Shown here: positions 33,254 to 46,800 of the stretch, piece by piece | Layout of the letters: every line of letters begins with the position of its first letter | Position numbering within the stretch: position 1 is the stretch's first letter | Assembly (NCBI GenBank): GCA_023078555.1 | Contig: CM041199.1 | Location: forward strand, 62,001 to 126,000 | Reading direction: 5' to 3' | DNA length: 64,000 nt | Source of the DNA: Ulva prolifera | Lineage: Eukaryota > Chlorophyta > Ulvophyceae > Ulvales > Ulvaceae | Notes under the pieces: model-generated | The model's database searches: none | Seen by the model: the letters and a program-made list of their open reading frames with translations, nothing else | Told to the model about the DNA's origin: nothing | Program-made: the position numbers and the translations under genes

Positions 33254-36200
33254 CTAGATTGCCCACCCCATCGCCTCGGCGTCCGCACGGAGAGCGCCCG
33301 CGCGGAACTCCCCCGCCGCCGTCTGGCACACGCGCAGCCAGTCCACCACTGGCACGGCATGCTGCAGGGCGGTCGGCAAGCCGCCGACGAGCTGTTCGAC
33401 CGTAAACAGGCACCCCGGCATGCGCACGGCGCGCTGCATGTCCGCGAACAGCCGCGAGTCGGCGTCCTGGTAGGCGCGCAGGCGCCGCAGCGCGGCGCGC
33501 GCGGCCGCCGATGCCGCCGGGTCGCACCCCAGAAGCCGCTGCTGCCACGCGTCCGCGCAGCACGCGTCCACGCAGCACGCGCACCCGCACAGGTGTTGCG
33601 AACACCCGTACACCCCGCACGCCGCGCACACGCCGGCATCGACCTCCGCGTCCAGATCCGAGATCACGCCGGCGTCGCGCGCACGCCGGGCACATGCATG
33701 TGCGCATGCATGCGCCGCGGCGTGATCTGGCCATTCTGTGGCCGAGGAGTTGGAGCTACTGAGGGTGAGCAAGCGCGAGACCCGCCTGGACGTGGACTGT
33801 ATATCGGCGGACGAATCGTCGACGTCAGAAGCGGCCAACGAGGTGGGGAGTTGGAGGCCGCAGAGGGCGAGGACGCCTGCGTGTGGGAGGGTGGAGAGGG
33901 TGGGTAGGGTGGAAAGGGGAGCGACGGCGCGGCAGAGGTCGGTGTTCAGGGCCTCGCGGCGGCCCCGCCAGTACTCGGCCGCGGCGGCCGTCAGCTGCAT
34001 CTGCCGCGGCGGCAGCCGCAGCTGCTGGAACAATTTCGCGTTCATCTTCTCTGCCTGCAGCAGCCAACAGCAGTCCTAAATGCCAGGTCTGTACGCGTTC
34101 AAGGCGCCGGGGGGGGGGGCCCGCAGTGCACGTGTTTGGCTGAAGCAAATGCAGCTGTCGAATGTACGCAGTGCAGCCTGCTGCTCCCCTGAGACGTGTG
34201 GCTGAGGGCACATGCACATCAGCAGGACTGCGGCACGAGCACACACGCTGGCGGCCGCATGGCTCCAGAGCCCAGCACGCGTGTGGGCCCTCGGTATCCT
34301 CAGGCCCTGGGAAACTGAGAGAAGTGACGCACCGCCTTTTGCTGCGGGTCTGCGGAGGTTGAGTTGAGCTTGAGGTGGCGCGTGAGGTGCGGCGCATCGG
34401 TGCAGCACTGCGACAGGAAGACCGCGTACGCCGCGTACAGCTCCTGGGCGCGCCCCCGCAGCTCCCCGGCCGCCACCGCGGCGTCGAGTGCGGCCTGGGC
34501 GTGCGCGTCTCCGGCCGATCCCGCGTCCTGCACATCAGCTCCGCAGCACTCAATGCCATGGTCAAGGGGCAGCGAGGTGCTTCGGTGTATTGAGGCAGCA
34601 CTCACACAGGCGTTGGGCCGCGCATGGAGGGGCGCCGGGGGGGGTGGGGACTACCGAGACACATTGGGGTTTTGCACATGTCGAAGGTGTGTGTGCCCGA
34701 GCGTTTGCACACCCCACTTGGGCTCAAGCCACGATGCAACAGCCACCACGCCTGGGCAGCATCACGTCTCGCGGGTCAGGGTGCAGACGTAGCAGGGCCA
34801 CATGTGCCCTGGCGGCGCCACAGCACACAGCACGCAGCACACAGCACGTACCACACACCGGTTTCGTGGAACCTGCAGTGTAGATGCAACATCCATGCAT
34901 GCACGAGAGATTGCTGTGGCACGTCTGAATGGGGTCATCAACGCGGAGTCTCCACGGGCGTTCTGTGCGGGCCATGCACAGAACCGCACAGCCAGCCCCT
35001 GCGGCCATTCGTGGCGTGGCGGCTGTGCTGCTGGATTTCGGCAGCCGGTGGATCCTCTGAGGTCACGGGTGGCCAATCTGTAGGTTCCCTGGTACATAGA
35101 GCACACGATTCGTGTAGGACAGCATCCCATGCACTGCCTCCGGGAGCCTGAGTTGGGACCTGATGATGCCCGACGTCGGTTCTGCTTTGTCCAGTGCAAG
35201 TGGCGACAAGTGCGGTTGAGGTGATACACATCATCCCTCATGCGGACCTGAGTGCGGCCAGCGCGGGCGGCATGGCCTGCTCAGCACGCCATGCCACGCG
35301 GCTAGAACCACAGCACGCAGCGCACGCCAGGCGGCCACGAGCGCACCTCAACCACTTCCTGCAGAACCTTCCGCAGCACCTCTGCAATGCATGACAGCAC
35401 GCCGCAGCGTGGGCACAGCGCGGCGTCGTGCGGTGGCAGCGCGCCGTGGCTGCCACCGTCCGCGTCCGCCGCGTCCCGACCCGCCGCCGCCCCGGCCCGC
35501 CTCGGATCTCGCGGCGCCGGATTCTGTACAGATTCTGCGCCTGCACATACGACAGCCCCTCTCGAGCTGACAAGGCCCGGAACTACGGCCGTCTGAGGGG
35601 GGTACGTGACCACCTCGCCGTACGTGACCACCTCGCTTAGCACAGGAGGAGGCCCTGTGAGTTGCGTACGGTCGTCTGAGGGGGGATTCCAGGTGGTTTA
35701 CCCCTTCGGCATATGTGGTCCCGTTAATTCGGAGTTGTCAATGTCCAATAGGATACGGCTCAGTAAATTCAGATTTACTTTGCTTTACTAGCTTGGCAAC
35801 ATGTCCATCAATCTGTCCAAGCGATCTGAAATCACTCGGATTCTCCCAATTCTCCCACTCCAGACGCAGTGCATGTCCCCGTAAGCGTGCAGAGATGATG
35901 AAGAGGATCATGCGCAATCCTGCGCGACGCTCCGCAGCGGCAGTCTGCGGGGTGTCGCGCCACTGCACCTGCCCAGCCACAACGACCACACAGCACAGCA
36001 GCTTTCCTGTGCTGTGTGATGCACACCGAAGGGGCCGGTAGCACCGCCAGGACCAAGAGGGAGAGCGCACACAACGCAACGCGCACGCAACAGGAGAGCA
36101 ACAGCCAACGCGAAGGCACAACAAGCACCCACATCTGTGCTGTGTGTGATCAGCACAGCAACGACCACACAGCTGTGCTGGTCACACACAACGACCAGCA

Positions 36201-39154
36201 CAGCGAAACGAGACTGGGGGTGTACGGTTTGGGTAAGCCAGGGCACGCACCACTCCCATCACCCGCACAGGAGCAACTAGGGCTGCCGTCCCGCCCGCCC
36301 TGCGTGCCGTAGATGCCGTGGATCGAGCAAGGCAGCCACGGCGCGCGATTGCTGCGCTGTGCGAGCATGAGCTGCCCGTACACCGCACACTTCTCGATCC
36401 ACACCGCGCGCGGCAGCAGCCGCCGGTACCGCTGGCACATGCCCTCGACGACCGCGGCGGCGCCCGAGGCGACCCGGAACCGGCCCCCGACGTCGCAGGA
36501 ACCCTGGAGGTCGTCGCTGCAGAGGGGGTAGTGCTGAACGACGGCCGACATGCGTGCGACGGTGTCGCGCGCAATCGCGGAGACGTCGGCGGTGCGGGGC
36601 GCGGCAGCGGCGGCGCCGCCTCTGGTGGCGGGCTGTGCGGGGGCGCCAGGGTTGGCTGGTGCGCCGGGTTTGCCTGCAGACGGCCGCGGAGGTGGCGGGG
36701 GTCATGTCGTGGTGCTGTGCCGATGGTCATCAAATGTGCGTTGTGTGCAAAGTAGGCGGTTTAGATGGCTTGAAGTGGGCGCGTGAGATGATTTGTGCAC
36801 ATGTTGTTCCGCAGCATGCATGCACCACCGAGCACCTGCGGCATGACGCCCCCAGTCTCCACGCCGTCGCGGACTATCGAAAGTATCACGAAGGGTGTCC
36901 GTACATACGGAGCAGTACGCAGCAATGAGTAGGCCACAGTAGCTCCCTTGCAAGAATGCATGCTAACCCGCGCCAGGCAGGGCTGTGCACGCATGCGCCA
37001 CCACGAGCATCATTGCAGAGCTATCCCCACAGCGCAGCGCATGATGCAATGCGTGGGTGTGTAGTGTAGCCGCACCTGCACCCTCCACCGCCTGGCCCTC
37101 CCGCACAGTCGCACGCTCCAAAGCAGCTGCCAGGAAGGTGCGCTCGAGGCAGCTTGTGACGAGGAAGACAAACTTCGACGCCAGGCACGCCGGCGACGCG
37201 ATCGCGGTCGAGAACGACAGCCGCTCGCCTTCCGGGGTGGTGTAGGGGGCCTGAAGGAACCACGCAATCCTCGCCGGCTCGACGTCGGCCGCGGCGGCCG
37301 CCGCCGCACGGTGGCTGCGCAGATCGCCATCCAGCTGCCGCACGAGCGCGTCCGCGGCCGGGAGGGCCTGCGCGGCCGCCCCCAACGGCCGCTCGGGGGC
37401 CGCAAATGCGGCCGCGGCGGTGAAGAGTTGGAGGGACAGCAGCATCGGGCCGCCAGCGGTGGGGGGGTCCGGACGCGAGAGGTGCGAGAAAACGGCGGCA
37501 GGGTCGAGGGCCGCCGGGACGGCGGAACGCGGCAGCGGCGGCTGCGGCGGCATGATCGGGAACAGGGGCACGTTGCTGATGCGGTCACAGCTGGGGAGTG
37601 GCTCTGGGGGGTCCGGGGGGCTGCGGGGGGCCGCGGCAGGGGCCGCGGTGGCGGCCGGGGCCGTGCTGCGCTGTGTGCTGCGGTGGATGCGCGCACTGAG
37701 GTTGTGCGCCGAGGGCGTGTGAGAGGTGGTGAGAGGGGTCTCGCCTGTGCTGGTGTGTGCGCGGGACGAGAGCGGAGGCTGGGAGGTGGGGTTGCGCGGG
37801 GCGGGTGGGGCAGGGGCGGCGTGGTGCGTTGAGCTGGGGTTGGTCAGGGTGAGCATGGCGGCGGTGACGGCCTTGCAGCGGTCGGCGAGTTCGCGGCTGA
37901 ACCCTCGGGCGCTGGCGAGGCGCGTCCGGGCATTGTTCAGGTGCTGCTGGGTGGCTGCCACCTTCTCCTCGGTTTCTTTGACTTCTTGCTACATGCATCG
38001 TGGAGGTCTGCGCGATGTGCAACTGTGTTGCTGTGTGACTAAAGTAATGTAAATCTGGATTGTCGCAGCCGCATCCTCTCGGGACATGGACGACTGTAGT
38101 CACCGGGGCCACATATGCCGGTCAGGTATGGCCTCAGCTGCTGACACTGCGTGCAGGCACCCATGCATGCGCAGCAGTCATCAACAGTGCTGATGTATAA
38201 GACGTCCACAGCGCCCATGGATCATTTTGTTTTTTCATGTGCAGCCACTGGTTCGCAGGCTCCGAATCGGAGCACCAGGGGCACGGTGACATCGTCCAGA
38301 CAATCATGCGTATATACAGACGAACTCCCGCGTGCTCGGATGGGCCTTGCCACTGTGCACAGAAGCGGATGCATGGCGATGGCAGAGCGGCAGTGGCGGT
38401 CTGGATTCGATTACTTCGATATGATGTTTGCCTTCAGATTTGCGGCGTCAGCAGCCGCTGACCCGGGTCCCGACCGTTGGCTGCAAGCATCTCATGCTTC
38501 GGCGCATGCTTTACGGGGCCATATGTAACGTGGCTGCGTGTCTACGAGTTGCAAACTGCAAGTGAGTCTAGATCGAGTTGTGCGGAATGCGGTGTTGCCA
38601 GGCGGTCTGCAACCAAACTGCGGACGTACATGGATGTCGGGCAGGCGAGGCTGTAGTATGCAGCGCTGGCGTCAGCGTTACCCAAGCATGCACAACTGGA
38701 AATTAGACAATCTCTCTCAGCTCACACACTGCGTGCTGCCTGGATTGAGCGCAATTCTTTGGCTCAGACGTGCGTTCAAGCCGTCTGAAACAGCATCTAC
38801 GTCACTCGCCACGGGGTCGAGAAATCGCACCAGCTTGCGCTGCCTATATCTCGCTTGAGCTTGCCGGTTCCTCTCTTTGAGCAAGGCCTTTTTGGATAGA
38901 CGAGGTGATGGTAACGGGGAAGGTCCGTGTGGTAAGCGCTGCAGTGTCGACTGATGTGCATCACATTGCCTCTCCGTTGCTGCGGACTGCGCAGTCGCGA
39001 CATTTTGCTCGTGATGAAAGTCATGAGCGTTGTCAGTGATGGTCAGCGGAAGACCGTGGCTGTCTAGGTCGCTCAACAAGAGATCGACATCGGACCAGCC
39101 CACGCTGTCGCACGGATGCGCCTCGTACGACATGGCCACGTCCTCTGGCTGCAT
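33254..39154 (-). CDS. bZIP transcription factor, 945 residues, 6 exons
   Basis: Exons are 39154-38831 (true ATG), 37988-37076, 36673-36263, 35540-35347, 34527-34333 and 34054-33254 (TAG). All five junctions agree in phase. Exon 1 ends in a bZIP basic region, KERNRQAQARYRQRKL. It has the invariant N-x7-R spacing (Asn96, Arg104). The coiled coil starts across the first junction (QEVKETEEKVAATQQHL). Heptad positions carry V, T, V, T, L, A, L instead of a regular leucine ladder. Exon 2 is Pro/Ala-rich with an acidic-poor linker. Exons 3-6 form a helical C-terminal half (ELYAAYAVFLSQC; MNAKLFQQLRLPPRQMQLTAAAAEYW), reminiscent of the long C-terminal domains of algal bZIP proteins. It includes a Cys cluster in exon 6 (CAACGVYGCSQHLCGCACC). 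It is expected to be a nuclear DNA-binding regulator; target and dimer partner are unknown. Exon 1 has GC3 near 63%, exon 5 near 89%. Confidence 0.78.
35602..35636. repeat. 17-bp direct repeat
   Basis: GTACGTGACCACCTCGC occurs twice in tandem (the first copy followed by C/G variation), immediately before an R1 copy in a bZIP intron. Confidence 0.75.
35639..35789 (+). repeat. R1-family repeat, long copy
   Basis: It contains AGCACAGGAGGAGGCCCTGT, GTTGCGTACGGTCGTCTGAG, the common core and TTTACTTTGCTTTAC. It lies antisense in the intron between bZIP exons 3 and 4. Confidence 0.9.
36172..36204. repeat. 12-bp-arm hairpin in a bZIP intron
   Basis: Perfect arms GCTGTGCTGGTC / GACCAGCACAGC with a 9-nt loop, within a stretch rich in ACGACCACACAGC repeats. 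Confidence 0.8.
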
Positions 39155-40676
39155 TTAACGTCACATGAGCACTAAAGCTCTGCAAGGCTAGCTGATGAGC
39201 ATGTTCGGGACGCCTTGATTATGCGTTCCAGGCTGCAGGACACAGGCCTACGTGATATGCTTTCAAGTGGCCACAGTCCACAGCTGCAAGGCCAGATGCA
39301 TACTCCGACAATTAATTGAGTACTGTTCGGTAAAAAAATCCACATTGGTCATGGCCAGTTTTCTTGACCCGACTTGGCGCGCTTGAACATGTATTTTCCG
39401 CCTGCTGTCGTAGCCAATTTGAATCGTGCACGCAGCGCATGCCTCGCCTGGCAACGTAGTATGTGGCGTGGGGTACTTTGACAGATGACCATAACCACGC
39501 TCCGCTGTTGCGCCCTGCATCAGCGCCTGGCTCGTTGCTCTCAGCGCGCGCGTACAACACTAAACCAACCGCTCCAACACCAACGACATGCGACTCCGCA
39601 GACAGCGGTAGCGTCCCTGGTATCAGACTGCTGATGTCGCACGTAGTTGACGTGCGGTAAGATAGCATTGGAGCAGTGGCTCACCCATCGAGGGCGTAAT
39701 TGCAATCATGATGCATGCGCAGTGCTTACCCCGCTCATGATCACCCCCCCTCGCACCCTTCGCCACAGGCAATCGATATCAGGTAGAATCCTGTAATCGA
39801 TATCATGGTCTAGGCAGGCGTGCGTTACCTGACACGCCCGCCGCCATGCAATTGCCCGGCTCAGGTAACTAGCTTTCATACACACCACACATAGTACTGC
39901 TGTTCCTGTTCTTGTGCTGCACGCTGTACCTAGCACCTGCCGCCTCGCTAGCTTACATCCTCGATTGCGCATGCATTGCATGTATATTGGCAATGTAATA
40001 ATACAATATTGCAAGAAATTTGTACAACAGACCACTGTGCCCATGGCGTGCAGGTGCCGGTGTGCATATGCCACACTCGGTTGCGCACATAAGCTGCTGC
40101 AGGTCGCACACTGCCACAGCGCCGTGCTCTGGGCGCTCGGCTTGCATATGCATGCAGGCACGTGTGGGTGCCCATGCTACCGAACTGTAACCGTGCGAAC
40201 AGCAAACGCAAACCAGGATCCCACATAATATATGACTGAACAATAATGTTTTACCGCAAATTTTGTTGAGGCTCCCAACCTGCCTAATGCCATATTGCCC
40301 TTGAGACTGATGAAAGCATATGGAGCTGCACACGTCTGATCCTCAATGTGCTCGCAATCAGAATACCCGATGATGACCCAGCGTGTAGATCTGGCGATCA
40401 CGGCCTCGGTGGCGCCTAGCTACGCCACGTCGTCGACGGCTCGCGAATACAAAATCGATGCGTTTGAGCTCAATTGAGGCCAGCGTGATCTGAACGCAGA
40501 CCACCCCGATTGTTGAACTCCGGATTCGATCGCCACCCGAGCAGTGCTCTACTTGCCTCCGGTATTCGCCGGGAGTCCCGCTGAAACGTTATCTGAAATT
40601 TCTGTTACGGGTGAGCTTAAGGCAGCGGGATCGCCCGCTGACAATACGCTGTCAAAGCCAATATTCTCTTAAGATC

Positions 40677-41715
40677 TCAAGCGCTTGAGATAGCGAGCGC
40701 ATCCCGCTGGGAGCTGGTCCTCGGCGGTGCAGTACCGCTCGACATTGAAAATGTCCAGCGGGGATCTCTCCGGAAAAAAAGGCCCTGTCGAGGCGTCTGC
40801 TCTAAAGCGGTGTTGACCGCTGCAGCTGCTGTGCCCGAGCACTAGCCTGAGTACGACTGCTGCTGCGATGCGCATGCTGGTTCCGTCTCGCAAACCTACA
40901 GCTGCGATTTCTTCACAGCCTTTTGTTTCCGGACTCGTTGGAATTTCGACTCGTGGGCCACACCACCGGTGCCAACCAGTCAGCTTCAAACAGCCTCGCA
41001 ATGGTTTCAATCCGACTGGTGAATCGGGAACAATCTGATTTACTCAGCCGTCTCATTTGGGGGATTGACCGTTCCGGGTCACCGGGACCTCATACGCCGG
41101 TACTCACTGGTGCTCAGGTCTGGCGTCACTTGCAACAGGTGTCACTTACAACGTGGCTGCGCTCTCATGAAACCAGACTCCAGAGATAATGCCCCGGTAA
41201 TTTTTGGCCGAGTATGTACAGACATGTTACACTTCTGTTACAACGGGATTGTGATGTCTCGATCAGGCCAGAGAGAGCTCCACGTGACATCGAAACACTG
41301 ACCCCAATCATGCACAAAGCTGTTCAGAAATCATAGATCTATCTGAGCCAGTTGTCAGCGTTGATTTTACCCGGAGAACTGTGGTGTCATTTTGAGCAGG
41401 CCAGTCACAGGCAGCAACATCATGCTGATGTGCACCTGCGGAGCAATTGAGCTCAAGCTGCCCGGAAAACGGTGTATTCAGATCCATTGAGGCGAACCAA
41501 ACGAGCTGGACAGCATAATCAGCCCCAAGAGTACCACAATCCGTAGCGATAGTTCCTTGTGTGCTCGGACCTTCCTGAGTCTTTTCCTGCCCCCATACGT
41601 GGCGAGCAGTGACCATACAATTGACCATAAGGGCTGCCGTGACGCCCACAGCATCCCGAAACAACGATTTCAATATGCCAACACTCTGCAGCCACTTTTC
41701 GAGGGTCTTGTTTGC
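40677..41715 (-). CDS. Possible secreted protein, unrecognised (at least two exons)
   Basis: A frame entered after CTGCAG near 41,690 reads to a stop at 41,308. It contains a hydrophobic stretch (VGVTAALMVNCMVTARHVW) and then an extracellular-looking Cys-containing segment (ATDCGTLGADYAVQLVWF, LELNCSAGAHQHDVAAC). Downstream, a frame entered after GCTGTAG near 40,902 has MRIAAAVVLRLVLGHSSC and ends DQLPAGCARYLKRLRS with a stop at about 40,669-40,671. Whether these belong to one gene is undecided, and each could have its own signal peptide. No family recognised. Confidence 0.3.
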
Positions 41716-43263
41716 CCATGGGTGTGCTCTAGCTGTCAATGAGCGGCCATGAGGCGCCCTGAAGGAGTTTTGCAAATTTGGCCAGGCGGCGAAAAGGCCG
41801 GTGCCGCCCTCTGATCAGAATACAGGCTACAGTAGCATTCAGATGCAGTCTCATGCTACAGACGAGCCATGGCGCGTAAAATCGTGTCCGTGTAGAGGTT
41901 CGATTGAGGCGGTATCTGAATTGTGTGCTTGAGCTGATTCGTTTGAACTCATAAAGGTTGGCACTGCGCATTTCAGTAGATCTGCTCGGTCAAGCACACA
42001 ACAGTCACCTGGAGGTGAGTTAGTGGGGTCACATGCTGTCAATTTTGGATGACAAATTTGGCATGGCAATGCTCATCCTACTTCGATCTGAAGCTCAAGA
42101 TCTGAAGCTCAAGCTGTGAGTCAGCCTGTGACCTAGATTATCATGCCAGGCTTGAGGACTATCAGTTACATATGCAACTCAAGCAGCAGGAACCTAGGTT
42201 CCAGCCTGCAGTGCAGGAGTGCAGGTCCCGCACATGAAGCCAGCAAGACACGCCAAACCTGAGCAAGCTCTGGCAAGCATGAAAATGTTGGCCTCCAAGT
42301 ACGCACACAGAATGTGCTTACATCCCAGTGCTTTATTTGTATGGTTGTTACAATTCTGGCAGTTGATCTCAGATGGTTCACACCATCAGGTGTCACATTA
42401 CGACGCAAAGCTTCTCGCCTCAGACCAATTGCAAGAAACGGCGCTCGAAGCTGTACTGCCCTACAGGCAAGAACAGCCCACAAGTTCATCAACCCGCAAT
42501 ACCATCATCTACCATATAGCCTATCACAGTCAATCCATCACCTCAATGGGGACAATTCAATTGCGCTTGACGAAGCATGTAGTCATATAGGCACCGACAT
42601 CACCGCGTATGAGATATCTGACGCAGATATCTGACACTTGAAGAATTTATTTGCGCTCTACAGAGCGAGGGAGGGGGGCTGCCTCACACTTGGCCTATAT
42701 GCAGACCTCATGCCCGGCACCCATCAGCACAAGACCCACCATGGCACCACACACTCACCTTGGGCGGTCACCCCGCCAGGGCAGCCTGACATGCGCCAGT
42801 GCGTAGCTACTAGAATGGCACACAGCTCGAGCCAATTGAAGCCGGGCCCAGGTTAGGAAATATTTTACCCAGGCTGGCTTAAGCTTCCTTGTGCCTGCAA
42901 CGCAGCAGCGCGCCATGTGGCCGCGATGCCCAGCATGCATGCATCTGTGGCCTCCGGACTTGCTTCGTGCATCGGGAGCACGCCAGCGCCTCCCCGTAAT
43001 GAATTTATCTGTCGAGAATCAATCAAGAAGTTATGTGAGCCGTGCCAGGCAGAAGGGCTCTGCCGGGGCTGGCCATCGTGAAGTCCGGCTGGGTCGGGCG
43101 AACACGATGCAATGAAGGTATGGACGGTGCAGGTGACCATCGCCATCTTGGGCCGCGCTGAACATCAGAGGTAGTTGCAACCCTCTAAGGAGCACGGAAG
43201 CAGCACACCAGTGGACCTGCACAACCGCTACCGGTTACGACACGGGCGTGTTCCATGGAGTGT

Positions 43264-43345
43264 CGGCATCTGTGGTCGCGTTAACTCGGAGTTGTCAATG
43301 TCCAATAGGATACGGCTCAGTAAATTTAGATTTCCTTTACTTTAC
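43264..43345 (+). repeat. R1-family retroposon tail
   Basis: Core with small changes (TGGTCGCGTTAACTCGGAG; TTTAGATTTCCTTTAC). Confidence 0.9.
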
Positions 43346-43809
43346 AAGGCCGCAAGGCAGGCAGCAACGACACGATAACACAAGGGGCTGCACGTGAGAA
43401 ATCGAACGGTCATCGGCATGCTCATGCATGCTCGAGATAGCAGTATACAGCAGCATGCCACCCTAGGCATCAATGCGTGGTTCAAACAAAACATAGAATC
43501 GGTCACTACGCCTTATTCAACCTTGAATCAATCCCGGCAGCGGGGCAACAACGCATGCATCTGTCAGCGATAGGACCGCAGACCAGCGCGGAGATCGGCC
43601 AGCGCATACAAGCGCCTGTACCATACAGAGTAATGTCCAAGCAACGGAGCGCCTGGCATGTCAACAGCAGGCATACCGGCCCTGTCAGCTGTGCACACGC
43701 ACCATGTACTCCAAGCGGCACATTCAAAGCAATCCCCCTAAACAACAAAGCACAGCCGGCAGAGGAGGCAGCAGTGAGCTGAGGTGAGAGGCGCACATGC
43801 ACCACTGCT

Positions 43810-46800
43810 TCAAATCGCCACCACGGCAGGCATCGCAGCCGCCGTGAACATCTCGGCCTCCGACACCGGGAACTGTCGGCATGCGACCGCGAGTTCCCGC
43901 TCGGACGCGCCACAGCCACCCACGCTCTCCGGGCTATCGGCAGCCAGAAATTCCGTCGGGAGGCTGTGGCACTGCTGCAGAGACGTCTCCACGCCCTCAC
44001 ACACAACATCGTTCAGCCAGATGCGCCCGGGCGGCGCCGGCGCCGGCGCCGGGACAGCTGCATCCATGGTCGTGCTGGCAGTGGTGACAGGTGCATCAAT
44101 GGCGACACCGAAGGCGAAGCCGAGCTCCCGGCAGATGACCTGGGGCGATCCGGTGGCGAAGAAGTCGTCTGTGAGGAGTGTGTTGCCGCCGCAGATGGTG
44201 CCCCACTCCCCAAAGTGAAAGACCTCGACAATGCCGGAGCGGAGGGGGTCACAGGGGGTGCCGAAGCCGCCGCGCAGCCGCACCGCGCCCTCCGCCTCCA
44301 GATCCGCCAGGCCACACTCTGCATGCGCAGCACCGTCACACCGTGCGACATCATCCCAATGCACAGTGAGGCGATGGCCCTGTAATCATGACAGCACCAG
44401 CGGCGGAGACGCAAGCAACGCTGCAGGACCTCATCCAGACCCGGGTACATTCGCAAGGCGTTCAGGGATGCTGGGTGTTGAAATCTGTATCATGACGCAA
44501 ATCAAACGTTTGAGCCATCGTGCTGCAGCCACAGAGAACACAGAACAACGGGGCCCCGGCGGCAGAGTTCGGAGGCATCACGGCGAGCATGCCACCTTCA
44601 GCAGGCACACAGCAGCATCACGGCATATGTGGTCCCGTTAATTCGGAGTTTTCAATGTCCAATAGGATACGGCTCAGTAAATTCAGAGTTACTTTACTCT
44701 ACTTTACAGGGGCAGCCGCACCTGGGTCCATCACACCACACGCCAGCACCGCACTCTCACCGGTGCTCTCGCCGGTGATGCTATCCAGGCACTCCACAGT
44801 GATGTCGGCCGCAGTCGCATCGAACACCGGACACTCCGCCGCCGATGCCTCCATGCCACTGCAGCTGACGACCGGGCAGTCCATGAGCGACACTTCAGAG
44901 CCGTTGCAGTTGACGAGTGGGGCGGGCACACCAGCGGCCATCGGCGCCATCATGGGTGCCATGACAGGGGCGACCACGGGCATAGCTGCCAGTGGGGGAA
45001 GGGAGGTGGCGTCGGTGACCTCGAGCTGCACGCCGCCGGCGTAGCCGAGCTGGCGGCAGGCGACAGAGGAGGCAGGGGGCGGGAGAATGAGGGAGGAGGG
45101 GCAGATGTCGCTCCAGGTGGCGCCTTGCAGAATCTGGAGGCTGCCGAAGGCGAAGTCGTCAGTTGCGTCGCCGCCTTGCAGCCGCAAGTCACCCTCCTCT
45201 ACACTGACAATCGTGTCTGAGATTCGGTTCGGATCCTATTTAAGTGCACTGGCCCGTCATTCTGCACAGCAATCATCCGCGGAGGCAGATTCATGCGCAC
45301 TGCCCTGAGCGAAGATCGACGGTGACTTCAATTATTATCTAGGTGTGAACTTGTTGACGAAAATAGGCTGAAGAGCGCAGGCTGAAGCTGCAGAGCTGTC
45401 GCCCAGGCCAAACTTGAAATACGCAGGAGTTGATATGTGATCATACATACATAGACGATCCCGGATGGTTTGAGAATGGATACCGAGGACCGGTAGCACG
45501 CCCGGCTTGTGTCCTTGTAAGCACATAGACGATCCCTGCTGTGAGTGATAGCCTAGACCGTATGCCTAATTTGGGCGCAGTGTGTGATTCAATAATGGTA
45601 GAGTATGTGATCGGGCGGCAGTTGGAACCCATGTGCGAGACCATGGCTACTGTCGCATGCACCTGATGCACGCTGGATCGCAACAAGCCCACGGCTATGT
45701 CATCATGCAGACGACATGTCTACGCACAAGCTGAAGGCCAGCGGGGAACCATTCCCGCCCTTGAGACACCAAGTGCATCCCCGCTTCCCGAGTGCTGGAG
45801 GTCATGCGGCAGAATACACACATGCACATGTGTGTCACTGCATACAGCACGCAGTGGCCCCATTGCAGGCACATCGTTGAGGCAAGGGTGGCAAAGTATG
45901 CATGATGTACGATGGTGCCATACGTACGCACATGCAAGCAGCAGCACCAGTCCCCAGCTATGGAAAGATCTCCCAGAATTCTGAAATGGAGGCAGTGATG
46001 GACGAGTTTGTGCGCACCTCCAACATCTGGGATGCCCGAATCTTGCAATGTGTCCATGGGGGGCGTCAATTGATTGAAAGGCCTCGGCGTCGGGTCAGGT
46101 AGCGATGGAATGCTCTGGTCGAACACTGGTTCATCTGTGGGGGGCATCCCACCGTCTGTCATGGGGACGGGTGTGGGGTCAGTCGCTGGGCCGACGGCAG
46201 GTGTGTCCACGGGGGGCATCACAGGAGTCGGCGCCGGATCAGGTAGCGATGGAATGCTCTGGTCGAACACTGGTTCATCTGTGGGGGGCATCCCACCGTC
46301 TGTCATGGGGACGGGTGTGGGGTCAATCGCTGGGCCGACGGCAGGTGTGTCCACGGGGGGCATCACAGAAGTCGGCATCGGGTCAGGTAGCGATGGAATG
46401 CTCTGGTCGAACACTGGTTCCTCTGTGGGGGGCATCCCACCGTCTGTCATGGGGACGGGTGTGGGGTCAATCGCTGGGCCGACGGCAGGTGTGTCCACGG
46501 GGGGCATCACAGAAGTCGGCATCGGGTCAGGTAGCGATGGAATGCTCTGGTCGAACACTGGTTCCTCTGTGGGGGGCATCCCACCGTCTGTCATGGGGAC
46601 GAGTGTGGGGTCAATCGCTGGGCCGACGGCAGGTGTGTCCACGGGGGACATCACAGGAGTCGGCGCCGGGTCAGGTAGCGATGGAATGCTCTGGTCGAAC
46701 ACTGGTTCATCTGTGGGGGGCATCCCACCGTCTGTCATGGGGACAGGTGTGGGGTCAGTCGCTGGGCCGACGGCAGGTGTGTCCACGGGGGGCGTCACAG

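Larger units (their letters stand above)
39155..43809. other. AT-richer region between bZIP and the first SRCR gene
   Basis: It includes the bZIP promoter side (39,155-39,300). Two candidate secreted-protein exons at 40.7 and 41.5 kb are listed separately. An R1 copy lies at 43264. The rest (39,300-40,600; 41,800-43,260) shows short ORFs only. Confidence 0.45.
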
